Part shown: positions 22,281 through 32,103 of the stretch, piece after piece
Position numbering within the stretch: position 1 is the first letter of the stretch
Layout of the letters: each line of letters starts with the position of its first letter
Source: Zonotrichia leucophrys gambelii
Taxonomy: Eukaryota; Chordata; Aves; Passeriformes; Passerellidae
Direction of reading: 5' to 3'
Assembly: GCF_028769735.1 (NCBI RefSeq)
Contig: NC_088173.1
Coordinates: 71,546,463-71,610,462, forward strand
Length of the DNA stretch: 64,000 bases
Position numbers and translations under genes: made by a program
Notes under the pieces: model-generated
What the model was told of the DNA's origin: nothing
The model's database searches: none
What the model saw: only the letters and a program-made list of their open reading frames with translations

Positions 22281-24112
22281 CCCATGGATGTGGCAGGTCT
22301 GGACACCGTGCAGTTTCTCACCCATCAGCCCTGGTCACAGCAAATTTTATTCCCTCAGTATTGCAGAAACATTTTCTCATCTTTCCATTCCAAGTTTAAT
22401 CCCGTCAATCCCGAATTTCACCTCCTTGGAGCAGGCTAAGAAATTCCATCATGGGAATATTTCAATATTCTGGATGTGACTCTTGTGACACATCCAGGGT
22501 TTATTCCTGCCTGGATAATTTATTAGTGTATTTTCTGAGCTGAGCGAATTGTGCAGGAGCAGATTTTCCAAACAGCCATTTCCAAAGCTCTTTACCTCAG
22601 CTTCATTCCAAAACAGAGGTTTTTTGGGATTGACATGAAGGGATAACCAAGATATTCCCAAATTATCAACACTTTTTAGGCCCTTTCACTTTAAAGTCCC
22701 CAATTTCTTTTCATTTTAAAGCTTCATCTCAAACACTCCAGAAAAATTCAGGTATTTTCTAGAGATTTCTGCTTCCCAAAATAAGAAATCCAAATCACTG
22801 GAATCTTTGGAATATATTGATTAATATAGAAAACAGCAAAAAAACTTCAAAATCTCCAAATGGAGATGATCAGGTGGTTTTTTTAAAGGAACTTTCCTGT
22901 TTAAAAGGAGCCTTTTTCCCACAGGAATTATCATCCAGTGGGATATCAAATCCAAGCTGTACCCATTTGTCATTCCAGACTTGTGGAGCTTGGATTTCCT
23001 CAGGAGAACCACAAACGCTGTTACAAATAGGATTTTTCCCACCTGTAGGCCTTGGCAATTTCCATAACTTTTTCCACTAAATCCTTTCAAAATTCCAAGA
23101 GAGTTTGCCCCAAACAGGAGAAGGATGGAAAAACCCATCCTGCCTGAATCACCCATGAGTATGTTCAAGTATCCAAACAGGTCTCCAGGTGGGAATGACA
23201 AAATTCCGCTTTCAGGCACAGAATGAACCGGATTAGAACAATTTATGGAATTTTCATTCCACTTCCTGCTTGGATCCGCCCTTGCACGGAGACTTCTGGA
23301 TGAGGATTTAGTTCAGAGCCCTTAAAGGCACCAGGGAAGACGCTGGAGGGAATCCCAGCTCCGACGGCTCTGCTGCCAAAGGGACCAGAGGTCTGGAATG
23401 ACATCAACCCCCTGCTGTGGGATTTGTGTCCGTGGCTCCTCGGCTCCGTGGCTCCCAGAAGTCCGGAGGGTTCTCAGAGACTGGCTGGAATCAGGGATGG
23501 AAAAGCCCCATCCCGCTGGGTCGCTAGGTCCATCCGCTGGCCCCGGGATTTTCCGGAGTCTGCGGCCCCCGGGACTTTGTCCTGTCCCGTTTTGGAAACC
23601 CTCAAGTCAAGGGGTTTCCACCCTTCCACCGCTCCCACTGGGAGACCATTCCAACGCTCCACACATTCCCTCAGAAATGTTTTCCTGAGAGTGCATCCAA
23701 CTTTTTTTTTTTGTCTCCTCATTTCATCTTGGGGCCCTTGTCCTTGGGAATCCTTCTGCTCCCGCCTCTGTGGGTTTGGGATTGAGGATGTCTTGAGATT
23801 CATGGATGTCTGTACAAGGATAGATCGCATTCCCCATGATCCATGGCCTGGAGCAGATAAAGGATGTGGAGGGACTTCCCTCCTTCCCTACAAATCTCTT
23901 CCGAGTGCTAGCCATGGGTGTTGGAAGCAGTGAGGGTCTTTTTGGGAATGGTGTTCCCAGGAGTGGGATGTTCTCCTAAAAAAAGTCCTACGGAAAGGAT
24001 CCCAGGCCTGTTCTCCTCTGTCCAGCAAAGTCCTGTGGCCAGACAGGGAATAAAATCCTGGATATGAAAGGAATCACCTCACAGTGATGCCTCTGAGAAA
24101 TCAGAATTTATC
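22281..24112. other. Non-coding background
   Basis: No gene recognised. Around 23600-23760 a pyrimidine-rich stretch (CATTTCATCTTGGGGCCCTT) may be a decayed old CR1 in antisense. This was not strong enough to call. Confidence 0.4.
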
Positions 24113-24290
24113 AGAGAATCATGGAATATTTTGAGTTGGAAGGACCTTAAATCCCATCCCATCCCATCCCATCCCATCCCATCCCATCCCATCCCATCCC
24201 ATCCATGGACAGGAACACTTCCCACTATCCCAGGTGGCTTCAAGCTCCATCCAGCCTGGATTTGGAGACTTCCAGGGATAGGACATCACC
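24113..24290 (-). mobile_element. CR1 LINE 3' fragment, antisense, split by a microsatellite
   Basis: Tail GAGAATCATGGAATATTTTG, then GGAAGGACCTTAAATCCC leading directly into (ATCCC)n, then CAGGAACACTTCCCACTATC and GACTTCCAGGGATAGGAC. The array has grown inside the element at its natural ATCCCATCCC motif. Confidence 0.85.
24151..24204. repeat. (ATCCC)n microsatellite inside CR1
   Basis: About 11 units of ATCCC replacing the usual ATCCCATCCCATTCC of the CR1 3' end. Confidence 0.97.
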
Positions 24291-24590
24291 AACTTTAAAC
24301 TTAAGCTTTAATTCTCCTATTCCTTCTGTTCGTCATTTTCTTGTGGCAAACAGATGAGGGTTGGGATGACCTCGACTCCTCTTCCCACCAGGATCTGCAG
24401 GAATGCTGCTGCCTGGATATGCCGGGACAAAGAAACCTCTCAATCCCTCAACATCCCACTTTTCCAGCAGCTTCTCAGGAGGGCCAAACTTCCCCTGGCA
24501 AACCTGGGAAAGGAAGGATCTGTCGGAAAACGTTATCGGTGGAAATATCCGGAGCCATCGGAGATATGTGGACACCTAATTTCCAAGCAT
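24291..24590. other. Non-coding background
   Basis: No feature recognised. Confidence 0.4.
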
Positions 24591-25160
24591 TTCCTTGCGA
24601 GCTGAGCGACCAAATTCCTTTGGCATCTTCGGGAGCGATCTGAGCTCCGGAATGCGAAACCGCTCTCCAAGAAAGACTCGGGACACGGAGCTGGGACTTT
24701 CAGGCTGGGGCAGGGGAGTGGGGAACAGCCTGACACGGCTGTTTTCTTTTCCAATAACAGCCGTCCCCCGCAGTTTTGGGATAAAGCCGGGGAATCCTGG
24801 GGTGCCGAGGGCCCGCGTGGAGCCCTGGCCCGGGAATTTTCTTGCTGGGAGCATGAGTGGGCTGGAAGAAAAATACACAAATGCTCCGGAGGAGTAAACA
24901 CTAAACAATCCTTAAAAAAACACCGGGGCCGCAGCCGTCCCCGCGCTTCCCGAGGCCAGGCCGCCGCAGGGAGCGGGATAAGAAGGATCCCGCGGCGGCT
25001 CCGGCCGGAGAAGGCAGGAGTGCCACGGCTTAGCAGGGAGAAGGAACTTGAGGAATGGGCGAAAGCTGTGAGGGATGCAGCCACAGAAAGGGAATGTGCT
25101 GCTCCGGCCAAGTTCGCTGCCTGCGAGCTTACAATGAAATCTCTGCCGCTCGGAGAACAA
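24591..25160. promoter_or_regulatory. CpG-island-like region
   Basis: CpG density is clearly raised, peaking at 24925-25015 (GGGGCCGCAGCCGTCCCCGC, then GGATCCCGCGGCGGCTCCGG). Background words are few. Features like this usually mark promoters or first exons of vertebrate genes. No exon could be named. A strong-looking 3' splice tract (CACCTCCCCCACAG, ending near 25232) lies just downstream, but the frames after it are short. Confidence 0.35.
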
Positions 25161-25694
25161 GGATTTGGCTTTTTCATGGAATTTTGTCGCCCCGGCTTTT
25201 TGACCTCCCGAATTTCTCCCCACCTCCCCCACAGCCGGAGTGTTGCCTGTGTTGCTCCGGATGCTGTCTGTGTCCTACCTGATCTGTGGGGCTGCTTGGA
25301 GGGTTGGGAATGTTCATTCCAGAGGCTGGGATGTGACACCTGAACCCAGAATTTGGGAATACCAGCCCACCTGACTGCTGCCACAGAGGGACCCGTTTTT
25401 CCCAGGATCAAGGACAACCTTCATCATCCTCTCTGCTTCCCAGATCCCACTTTTCCTTGGGAACTCTGCTTATTCCTGAGGTTTTTCCCCTAACCATCCC
25501 CTTCCCATGGCAGAGCCGCTGCTGTGCCCACAGGAAATTCCTATAATTTTCCATCCTTTCACACTCTGGGATTTGTTTTCCAGCCTCATCATCACTGAGC
25601 TCATGAGCTGGGCCCTCATTTTAGAGGAAAAATAGGGATGGGATGGAGAAGGAAATCCATGAGCAGAGCTGGAGATCCTGATCCTCATCATCTC
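25161..25694. other. Non-coding background
   Basis: No feature recognised beyond the pyrimidine tract near 25215-25232. Confidence 0.35.
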
Positions 25695-25870
25695 TGCTGG
25701 AATTCCTCGGGTTGGGAAGGAGCTTAACTCCCTTTCCAACTCCATTCCATAGTTAGGGACACTTCCCATTATCCCAGGGTGTTCCAAGTCCCAGTGTCCA
25801 ATGTGGCCTTGGGCACTTCCAGCCACAACTTCCTGGTATTCCCAGCCAAGGAAATTCCCTTCTTCTTTAT
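25695..25870 (-). mobile_element. CR1 LINE 3' fragment, antisense, diverged
   Basis: GGGTTGGGAAGGAGCTTAAC, CCATTATCCCAGGGTGTTCC and CCAATGTGGCCTTGGGCACT in the usual antisense order. Confidence 0.78.
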
Positions 25871-27079
25871 GGAATGGTTGTTCCAGAGGGTAATATTCCT
25901 GATTTCCATTCCTGATCACCCTCAATTTCCAGCTTCAGGTTTGCTCCCAAATCCTTTCCCTTCATACCCATCCAATTATTACTCCAGAGTCACAACTCTC
26001 ACTTCCAGGATGGGAATTCCCAGGATTCCCATTCTTTTGGCTGTTGGGAGGTCTGGCACAACTTTCCCTTCTCCCAGATCTCCTGCTCTCACCCCAATTC
26101 CTCAGATTTGGAAATCCAGTTTGCTCCCATGTAACTCTCCTATTCCAAGTCCACTTTCTATCCAATTTTCCATATATTTCCCTACTTCTTCCATAGCAGG
26201 AGCTGCTTTTACAGGTTAATTCCTGATTTTCCAAACATATTTCCCTTCTTTCTTTTCCCTCCTTGTTTTTGTTTGCCTCTTTTCCTTGCTGATGGAATGT
26301 TGTGAGGAATTCCAGCTCTCCCAGTGGCCTGTCCTTCCTTTTCTCCCAAAATGTTGTTCCAAGCACATTTTTAAGCTGCTTGTCCCTGAATTCCAGCTAA
26401 GGCTGGAATCTTTTCCCTCGGAACGTTCTTATTTGTTGCCTCCCGCTTGGAGTTTCCCACCTCCTTTTTCCTCCCTGCCTTACCCTGGAATTACCTTTGT
26501 GTGCCCTTTCAGCTCCCTCACCCTCAGGAAAATCACTCCCAGTGCTCCTCTTGAATGGATTTTCCTGGTGTTTTCCCCTATTTTCATTCCCCTCCCAGCC
26601 CTTCCCTTGCTAGAATTCCTCCTGTGCCAAACTCCTTTCTCCCGGTTAATTATCCCTTTATCCCACGAGCCTACTATCCTGGAATTCTGCCAGGCTGCCT
26701 GATATTCCTTTTATTTGATTTTTATTTATTTTATTGCACACTTTTCCTCACTGCTCCCTTTTCCCCCCTCTCACCTTCTGTTTTAACAATGCCGCGGGAT
26801 CACTTTCTCCCGACTGGATTTTTTCCAAAAGACCAAAATTAAAGCAGAAATGTTCCAATGGCCAATTTTCCATGGTTTTTTTCAATCCCCAAGGAGAGGT
26901 GAAGTCTGGTCAGTTTTCCCAAGGTCCTCCTTGATGTTTTCCATTGATTACAAGCCCAGATGGGCAGCAATTCCAGTGGCATCCTGGCCTTAATCCAAAG
27001 TAGAGAGGAAGCAGGAGCAGGGAATGACAGCACTGCTGGGACACCTCAAATCCTGGGTTTCATTCTGGGCTCCTCACGG
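25871..27079. other. Pyrimidine-biased background
   Basis: From about 25900 to 26850 the plus strand is markedly C/T-rich (for example CACCTCCTTTTTCCTCCCTG), giving a strong strand asymmetry. No gene recognised. Confidence 0.45.
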
Positions 27080-27214
27080 AAAGAAGGACCTGGAGGGGCT
27101 GGAGAGTGCCCAAGGAAGGGAATGGAGCTGGGAAGGGGCTGGAGAATCCCTGAGGGAGCTGGGAAGGGGCTGGAGAATTCCTGAGGGAACAGGGAAAGGG
27201 GCTCAGCCTGGAGT
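27080..27214 (+). mobile_element. CR1 LINE fragment, older subfamily, sense, truncated by minisatellite
   Basis: GGACCTGGAGGGGCTGGAGA, GGGAATGGAGCTGGGAAGGG and GGGGCTCAGCCTGGAG match the copy at 728-1097. It contains an internal duplication of GGGAGCTGGGAAGGGGCTGG and is interrupted exactly where the 36-bp array starts. Confidence 0.75.
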
Positions 27215-28292
27215 GGTGGCAGGAGAAGGCTCTGGAACGTTCCCTGGAGCAGTGAAAGGAGAAGTCTCTGGAACATTCCATGGGGCAGTGAGACAAGAAG
27301 GCTCTGGAGCATTCCTTGGAGCAGTGAAAGGAGAAGGCTCTGGAACATTCCTTGGAGGGGTGGCAGGAGAAGGCTCTGGAACATTCCTTGGATCAATGGC
27401 AGGAGAAGGCTCTGGAACATTCCTTGGAGCAGTGGCAGGAGAAGGCTCTGGAACATTCCCTGGAGCAGTAACAGGAGAAGGCTCTGGGTCTGTCCTTGGA
27501 TCAGTGGCAGGAGAAGGCCTCTGGAACATTCCTTGGAGCAGTGAAAGGAGAAGTCTCTGGAACATTACATGGGGCAGTGAGACAAGAAGGCTCTGGAGCA
27601 TTCCTTGGAGCAGTGGCAGGAGAAGGCTCTGGAACATTCCCTGGAGCAGTGGCAGGAGAAGGCTCTGGAACATCCCTTGGATCAGTGGCAGGAGAAGGCT
27701 CTGGAACATTCCTTGGAGCAGTGGCAGGAGAAGGCTCTGGAACATTCCTTGGAGCAGTGGCAGGAGAAGGCACTGGAACATTCCTTGGGGCAATGGCAGG
27801 AGAAGGCTCTGCAACATTCCCTGGAGCAGTAACAGGAGAAGGCCTCTGGAACATTCCCTGGAGCGGTAACAGGAGAAGGCTCTGGAACATTCCTTGGAGC
27901 AGTGGCAGGAGAAGGCTCTGGAACATTCCATGGAGCAGTGGCAGGAGAAGGCTCTGGAGCATTCCTTGGAGCAGTGGCAGGAGAAGGCTCTGGAACATCC
28001 CTTGGAGCAGTGGCAGGAGAAGGCTCTGGAACATCCCTTGGAGCAGTGGCAGGAGAAGGCTCTGGAACATTCCTTGGAGCAGTGACAGGAGAAGGCTCTG
28101 GGTCTGTCCTTGGATCAGTGGCAGGAGAAGGCCTCTGGAACATTCCTTGGAGCGGTGACAGGAGAAGACTCTGGAGCATTCCTTGGAGCAGTGACAGGAG
28201 AAGGCTCTGGAACATTCCCTGGAGCGGTGGCAGGAGAAGGCTCTGGAACATTCCCTGGAGCGGTGGCAGGAGAAGGCTCTGGAACGTTCCTG
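27215..28292. repeat. 36-bp minisatellite, about 30 units, open in all six frames
   Basis: The unit is GTGGCAGGAGAAGGCTCTGG followed by AACATTCCTTGGAGCA. Because 36 is divisible by three and the unit has no stop in any frame, all six frames stay open: VAGEGSGTFLGA, WQEKALEHSLEQ and GRRRLWNIPWSS forward; NVPEPSPATAPR, MFQSLLLPLLQG and ECSRAFSCHCSK reverse. Higher-order copies are visible: a block with AGTCTCTGGAACATT and AGTGAGACAAGAAGG recurs 289 bp apart (eight units plus one base), and a block with GGGTCTGTCCTTGGATCAGT recurs 614 bp apart (17 units plus two bases). The extra bases (AGGCCTCTGG) shift the frame, arguing against selection for one protein frame. Confidence 0.95.
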
Positions 28293-28345
28293 ACCAATCA
28301 CAGAGGGCACACAGGTGCGACGTGTGGCCATGAGGGGATAAAGGC
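28291..28345 (+). promoter_or_regulatory. Candidate promoter: CCAAT box and TATA-like box
   Basis: Directly after the minisatellite, a CCAAT box (GACCAATCA, 28292-28300) is followed about 40 bp downstream by a TATA-like GGGATAAAGG (28335-28344). A start site would be expected near 28365-28375, giving a leader of about 85 nt before the ATG at 28456. The elements are seen; promoter activity is inferred. Confidence 0.3.
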
Positions 28346-28455
28346 TGGGCTGGAGAACACAAAGCGCAGGTGCTGCCACTCTCGGGGGTGGGCTGGTGTG
28401 ACTCTGTCTGTGTGGGCTGAAGCTTCTGGAATTGTGTGGTGGCACTGTGTGTGGC

Positions 28456-28489
28456 ATGGCCCTCTCGACTGGGACGTGCGCTGTGACAG
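28456..28489 (+). CDS. Candidate first coding exon, unknown small protein
   Basis: An ATG in good Kozak context (GGCATGG) opens MALSTGTCAVT and runs into a strong 5' splice site CAG|GTCAGT with the last exon base at 28489 (phase 1). It lies about 110 bp downstream of the CCAAT/TATA-like pair. Joined in phase to the candidate exon at 29634 the frame stays open. No family recognised. The same frame also reads on into the intron repeats, which a simple ORF search would report as a 150-codon frame. Confidence 0.22.
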
Positions 28490-29633
28490 GTCAGTTCAGC
28501 AGGGATCTGCCTTTCCAGGCTCTCCTGGCATGTTTGACGGGATTGTTCATCCCAATTCCTTTCCTCGGGAGGAATGGGCTGCCTGAGGGACAGATGAGCC
28601 TGGGGAGGGCTTGGGTTTCTGCAGATATCAAACAAAACATTGCAATATCTTTAGGGTGCCTCCATCCCAAACCAGTGAGAGGTTTAGGAGCGGCACTGGC
28701 AGCAAATCCAGGGATTTTAGAATCAGCTGGGCAAGGCCTGGCCTGGTTTGAGCTGATCCTGAGCCCTAAGCCCAGCCCAGGTTCTGTTCAACCATTTCAG
28801 GCTCTCCTGGGATGTTTGATGGGATTGTTCATCCCAGTTCCTTTCCTGGGGAGGAAGGGGCTGCCTGACACTGTCCTGAGGGAGAGAAGAGTGTGAATTT
28901 CTGCAGATATCCAACAAAACATCCCAAAATCTTCAGGGGGCCTCCATCCCAAACCAGCCTGGGAATTTATGAATGATTTAAGGAGAGGGACTGGCAGAAA
29001 GTCTAAGATGGGAATTTCAGGATTAGTTGGGCAAGGCCTGGCCTGGTTTGAGCTGATCCTGAGCCCTGAGCCCAGCCCAGGTTCTGTTCAGCCATTTCAG
29101 GCTCTCCTGGGATGTTTGACAGGATTGTTCATCCCAATTCCTTTTCTGGGGAGGAAGGGGCTGCCTGAGGGAGAGATGAGCATGGGAAGGGTTTGGATTT
29201 TGGCAGATATCCAACAAAACATCCCAGAATCTTCAGGGTGCCTCCATCCCAAACCAGCCTGGGAATTGTGAATGATTTAAGGAGGGCACTGGCAGCAAAT
29301 CAAGGGATGGGAATTTCAGGGTCAGTTGGCCGAGGCCTGGCCTGGTTTGAGCTGATCCTGAGCCCTGAGCCCAGCCCAGGTTCTGTTCAGCCATTTCAGG
29401 CTCTCCTGGGATTTTTTATGGGATTGTTCATCCCAGTTCCTTTCCCAGGGAGGAAGGGGCTGCCTGAGGAAGAGATGAGCATGGAAAGGGTTTGGATTTC
29501 TGCAGATATCCAACATCCCAATATCTTTAGGGCTCCTCCATCCCAAACCAGCCTGGGAATCTGTGAATGATTTAAGGAGAGTGACTGGCAGCAAATCAAA
29601 GTTCTAATTCCTCATTTATTGTTTTTTCTTCAG
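28490..29633 (+). other. Candidate intron filled by a tandem array
   Basis: Bounded by GT (28490) and AG (29632-29633). The 3' side has a possible branch motif TTCTAATTC (about 29602-29610) and the tract TATTGTTTTTTCTTCAG. Almost all of its 1,144 bp is the ~300-bp array. Confidence 0.25.
28516..29610. repeat. ~300-bp tandem array, about 3.7 copies
   Basis: Units starting CAGGCTCTCCTGG begin at 28516, 28798, 29098 and 29397, giving periods of 282, 300 and 299 bp. Shared landmarks are GGATTGTTCATCCCA, GAGGAAGGGGCTGCCTGA, TTCTGCAGATATCCAACA, CCTCCATCCCAAACCAG, GGCCTGGCCTGGTTTGAG and CCCAGCCCAGGTTCTGTTCA. The unit is not a CR1 piece I recognise. A 60-odd codon minus-strand frame (starting MLDICRN or MLDICQN) persists in several copies, probably by shared ancestry rather than coding. 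Confidence 0.93.
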
Positions 29634-29737
29634 GAGATCACAGAAAGGGAAGGAAAAAATCCATGGAGTTGAGGACAGACATGGCCCAGGAGAGGCAGAA
29701 GGAGGGACAAAAGCCATTCCAGCTGCTCCTGCCACAG
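29634..29737 (+). CDS. Candidate second exon, unknown small protein
   Basis: A 104-nt segment bounded by a textbook 3' splice site (TTTATTGTTTTTTCTTCAG|GAG) and 5' splice site (CCACAG|GTCAGT). In the frame set by the candidate exon at 28456-28489 it is fully open, with a phase-0 end. The product is basic then amphipathic: DHRKGRKKSMEL, RTDMAQERQKEG, QKPFQLLLPQ. It also has an internal ATG at 29663. A possible 3' exon with an in-frame stop lies at 30474-30551 after CTCCTGCTCCATAG, beginning AEAFAFRFDVLPK; that link is weaker. No known family is recognised. Confidence 0.25.
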
Positions 29738-30987
29738 GTCAGTTTCCTCAGGAATATCCTGGAATCTCCTCCCATGTGTCCTGTAGTGGAGGGGCTCCAG
29801 ATGCTTCTTCCCAGCCTGGTGTCCATAAACCTTAATCCCGGAATTCCAGGAGCAGTGCAGGCCCGTTCCCAAAACATTTGATGAAAAGTGGGATGTGCAG
29901 AGGAGCTTGTCATCCCAAATTTCCCAGTTCCCTTGCATTCTTAGGGAATCAGTTGGGAAAAGGATTCCTATTCCCTCTGAATTTTGGGATGAATAATTCC
30001 ATAATTTTGTGTCCCCTTTGGAATCAGAGCTGGATGAGAATCCATCAAAAATGGGAGAAATTTGGGTTTCTTCTTGTTTTTTCCCACCAAGACCTCTCAA
30101 ACCCCAAAATTTTCAACCAAAAAAATATTTTTATGAAAAATGTGAATTTTTGTCATTTAATTATGTTTAAAAGATTGAAAAATATTTATCCCATATCATC
30201 ATAATCCTCATCCCAAGAATATTTTTAGGATGTGTCCACCTAAGATCTTTAACTTTTTTTTTTTTTTTTAACTAGCCAGTTAAAACAGAGAGGATCTCTC
30301 CATAAAAAATGAGGGATTTTGCTTCCAACAAGTCTGGATTTTCCTTTAAAAAACCAGAATTCCTTCAGCTGTGGGTTAAATTAAAAAAAAAAAAAAGTTT
30401 GGAAGTTTTTTCTTGGAGAGAAGGATGAATCCTTTAGAATTTCTTTCCCTGGGATGTGCCTCCTGCTCCATAGGCTGAGGCCTTTGCATTCAGGTTTGAT
30501 GTCCTTCCAAAATTCCAGATAAACAAAGGCAGAGATAAAACACCAGGATAAGGTCATCCCATCCCTGGGAATCAGGGATGAGGCATTTAATTGGCAATTA
30601 GTGGGGTTGGAAATGAAGGCGTCGGACAGGGCTAAATAAAATTCAAATATAAATAAACAGAGGCCCTTGGGATGACAGCAGGACTTGGAAGAATCCCAGG
30701 GATTAAGTCTTGGAAATGGAATTTGCAAAGCAGCTCCTTTGGAAGAGAGGAGAAGGTGGGGAAGGTGGGATGGTCCTGTTTCCATCCATGGCTCCTGCCT
30801 CCATGCAGGGAAATCCCTAAAAACTCCCAGAGCTTTTTCCTTTGGATATCTTCAGGATCCGACAGGAATCCTGAGCTCTGCTCCAGGGAATTGGGGCTGG
30901 ATGAGCACTGGATTTAGCAATGGAGGAACAGCTCCATCCTTCCCCTGCTCTGTCCAGAGCCTCCAGAGCCAGTCTAGTCCTGGACAC
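29738..30987. other. Non-coding background with AT-richer segments
   Basis: Poly-T/A tracts lie near 30250-30270 and 30383-30396. An AT-rich segment at 30580-30655 (GCATTTAATTGGCAATTAGT) with homeodomain-type cores could be an enhancer. A weak candidate exon at 30474-30551 is noted with the exon at 29634. Confidence 0.35.
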
Positions 30988-31272
30988 TAAAATCATGGAA
31001 TCATGGAATGGTTTGGGTGGGAAGGGACCTGAAACTCATCCCGTCCACCCCATTCCATGGGCAGGGACAGTTCCCACTATCCCAGGTGGATCCAACCTGG
31101 CCTTGGGCACTGCCAGGGATCCAGGGGCAGCCACAGCAAATCTGGGAATTCCAGCCCAGCCAGCAATTCCTTGCCAAGATCCCAGCCCAATCTCCCCTTT
31201 CCCAGTGGGAGCCATTCCCTGGCTCCTGTCCCTGCAGGCCTTGTCCCCAGTCTCCCTCCAGCTCTCCTGGAG
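30988..31272 (-). mobile_element. CR1 LINE 3' fragment, young-looking, antisense
   Basis: Tail AAATCATGGAATCATGGAAT, then GTTTGGGTGGGAAGGGACCT and the near-identical body through CAGGCCTTGTCCCCAGTCTC. It is followed head-to-head by a sense CR1 3' end at 31273. Confidence 0.92.
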
Positions 31273-31375
31273 CATCCTGGGATGGTGGAATTTTTCCCTT
31301 GTCAGTGGGGTCGGAATGAGAAAATCCTTAAGGTCCCTTCCAACCTAACTCATTCCATGAATTTATGATTCCAGA
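31273..31375 (+). mobile_element. CR1 LINE 3' end, sense, inverted relative to its neighbour
   Basis: GGAGCATCCTGGGATGGTGG, then GTCGGAATGAGAAAATCCTT, AAGGTCCCTTCCAACCTAAC and a tail TTCCATGAATTTATGATTCC. With the previous copy it forms an inverted pair with both tails outward. Confidence 0.85.
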
Positions 31376-32080
31376 ATTCCATGCCCTCAACCATCACCTG
31401 TGGAGCCAGGTCTCCATGCCCATGTGGTTTCCTACATGGAAAACCATCAGGGAATTACAGCCCCAGAGCCAGACCAGCCTCAGCAGCCTCTCCATAGAGT
31501 CCCAGATCCCAAATTTTCCTGCAGGATTCACACTGCCAGCCTCAATGATTCCTCAATTCCTTTGGGAATCGAAAAGGAGTAAAAACCTCGGGAATAAGCA
31601 GCCAGAAGGTTCTTCCAAAGCACCTTCCTGGGAAATACACCTGGAGCAGCTTGTTTGGGATCCCCAAGGCTCCGTTCTTCCCAGGATAGTTGGGATGGAG
31701 ATCTCAATGAGAATCTGGCTTTCCCAAAGCAACAGATCCAGAGGAAAGAAACTGGAAGTCTTTCCCAGAGCTGTGCCTAATTCCAAGCCCTCCAGAAAAG
31801 CCCCAAAAATCCAATGGATGGCTGAAGGTCATTTTTCCATTGGGATCATCCACATTCCTTTTTTATTTTTTTTTTTTTTTGCATCCCCTCCTTGCTCACT
31901 TCCCACATTTTTTTGGATGTTAAAGGAATCACCCAAAGATGAAGTAAATCCCTGGACTTGGAGCTCTTTCTCCTGGAGCTGAGGGGAATTTTTTTTCCTT
32001 TGGTTTTGTTCTTTTTGAGGCACTTTCCGCATGGATCTTTTCCCCAAACCCCACTGGAATTGCCTGGCTATGGAGTGTGG
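31376..32080. other. Non-coding background
   Basis: No gene recognised. Poly-T at 31860-31880. Confidence 0.4.
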
Positions 32081-32084
32081 GCCA

Positions 32085-32103
32085 TTGCTGCCCTCTGCTG
32101 CGG
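32085..32103 (-). promoter_or_regulatory. CTCF-like binding site
   Basis: TTGCTGCCCTCTGCTGCGG on the plus strand is the reverse complement of a close match to the vertebrate CTCF core (CCACNAGGGGGCAGCA type), differing mainly at the CTAG-side positions. CTCF marks insulators and loop anchors. Sequence match only; occupancy not shown. Confidence 0.4.

Noticed and set aside
27501..28635. Frames of 317-318 codons over the 36-bp array
   Set aside because: Forced open by a 36-bp unit lacking stops in all frames; frame-shifting insertions show no selection for one frame.
28456..28896. Single 147-codon unspliced frame from the ATG at 28456
   Set aside because: Beyond 28489 it reads through the tandem array; the splice model explains the conserved donor better.
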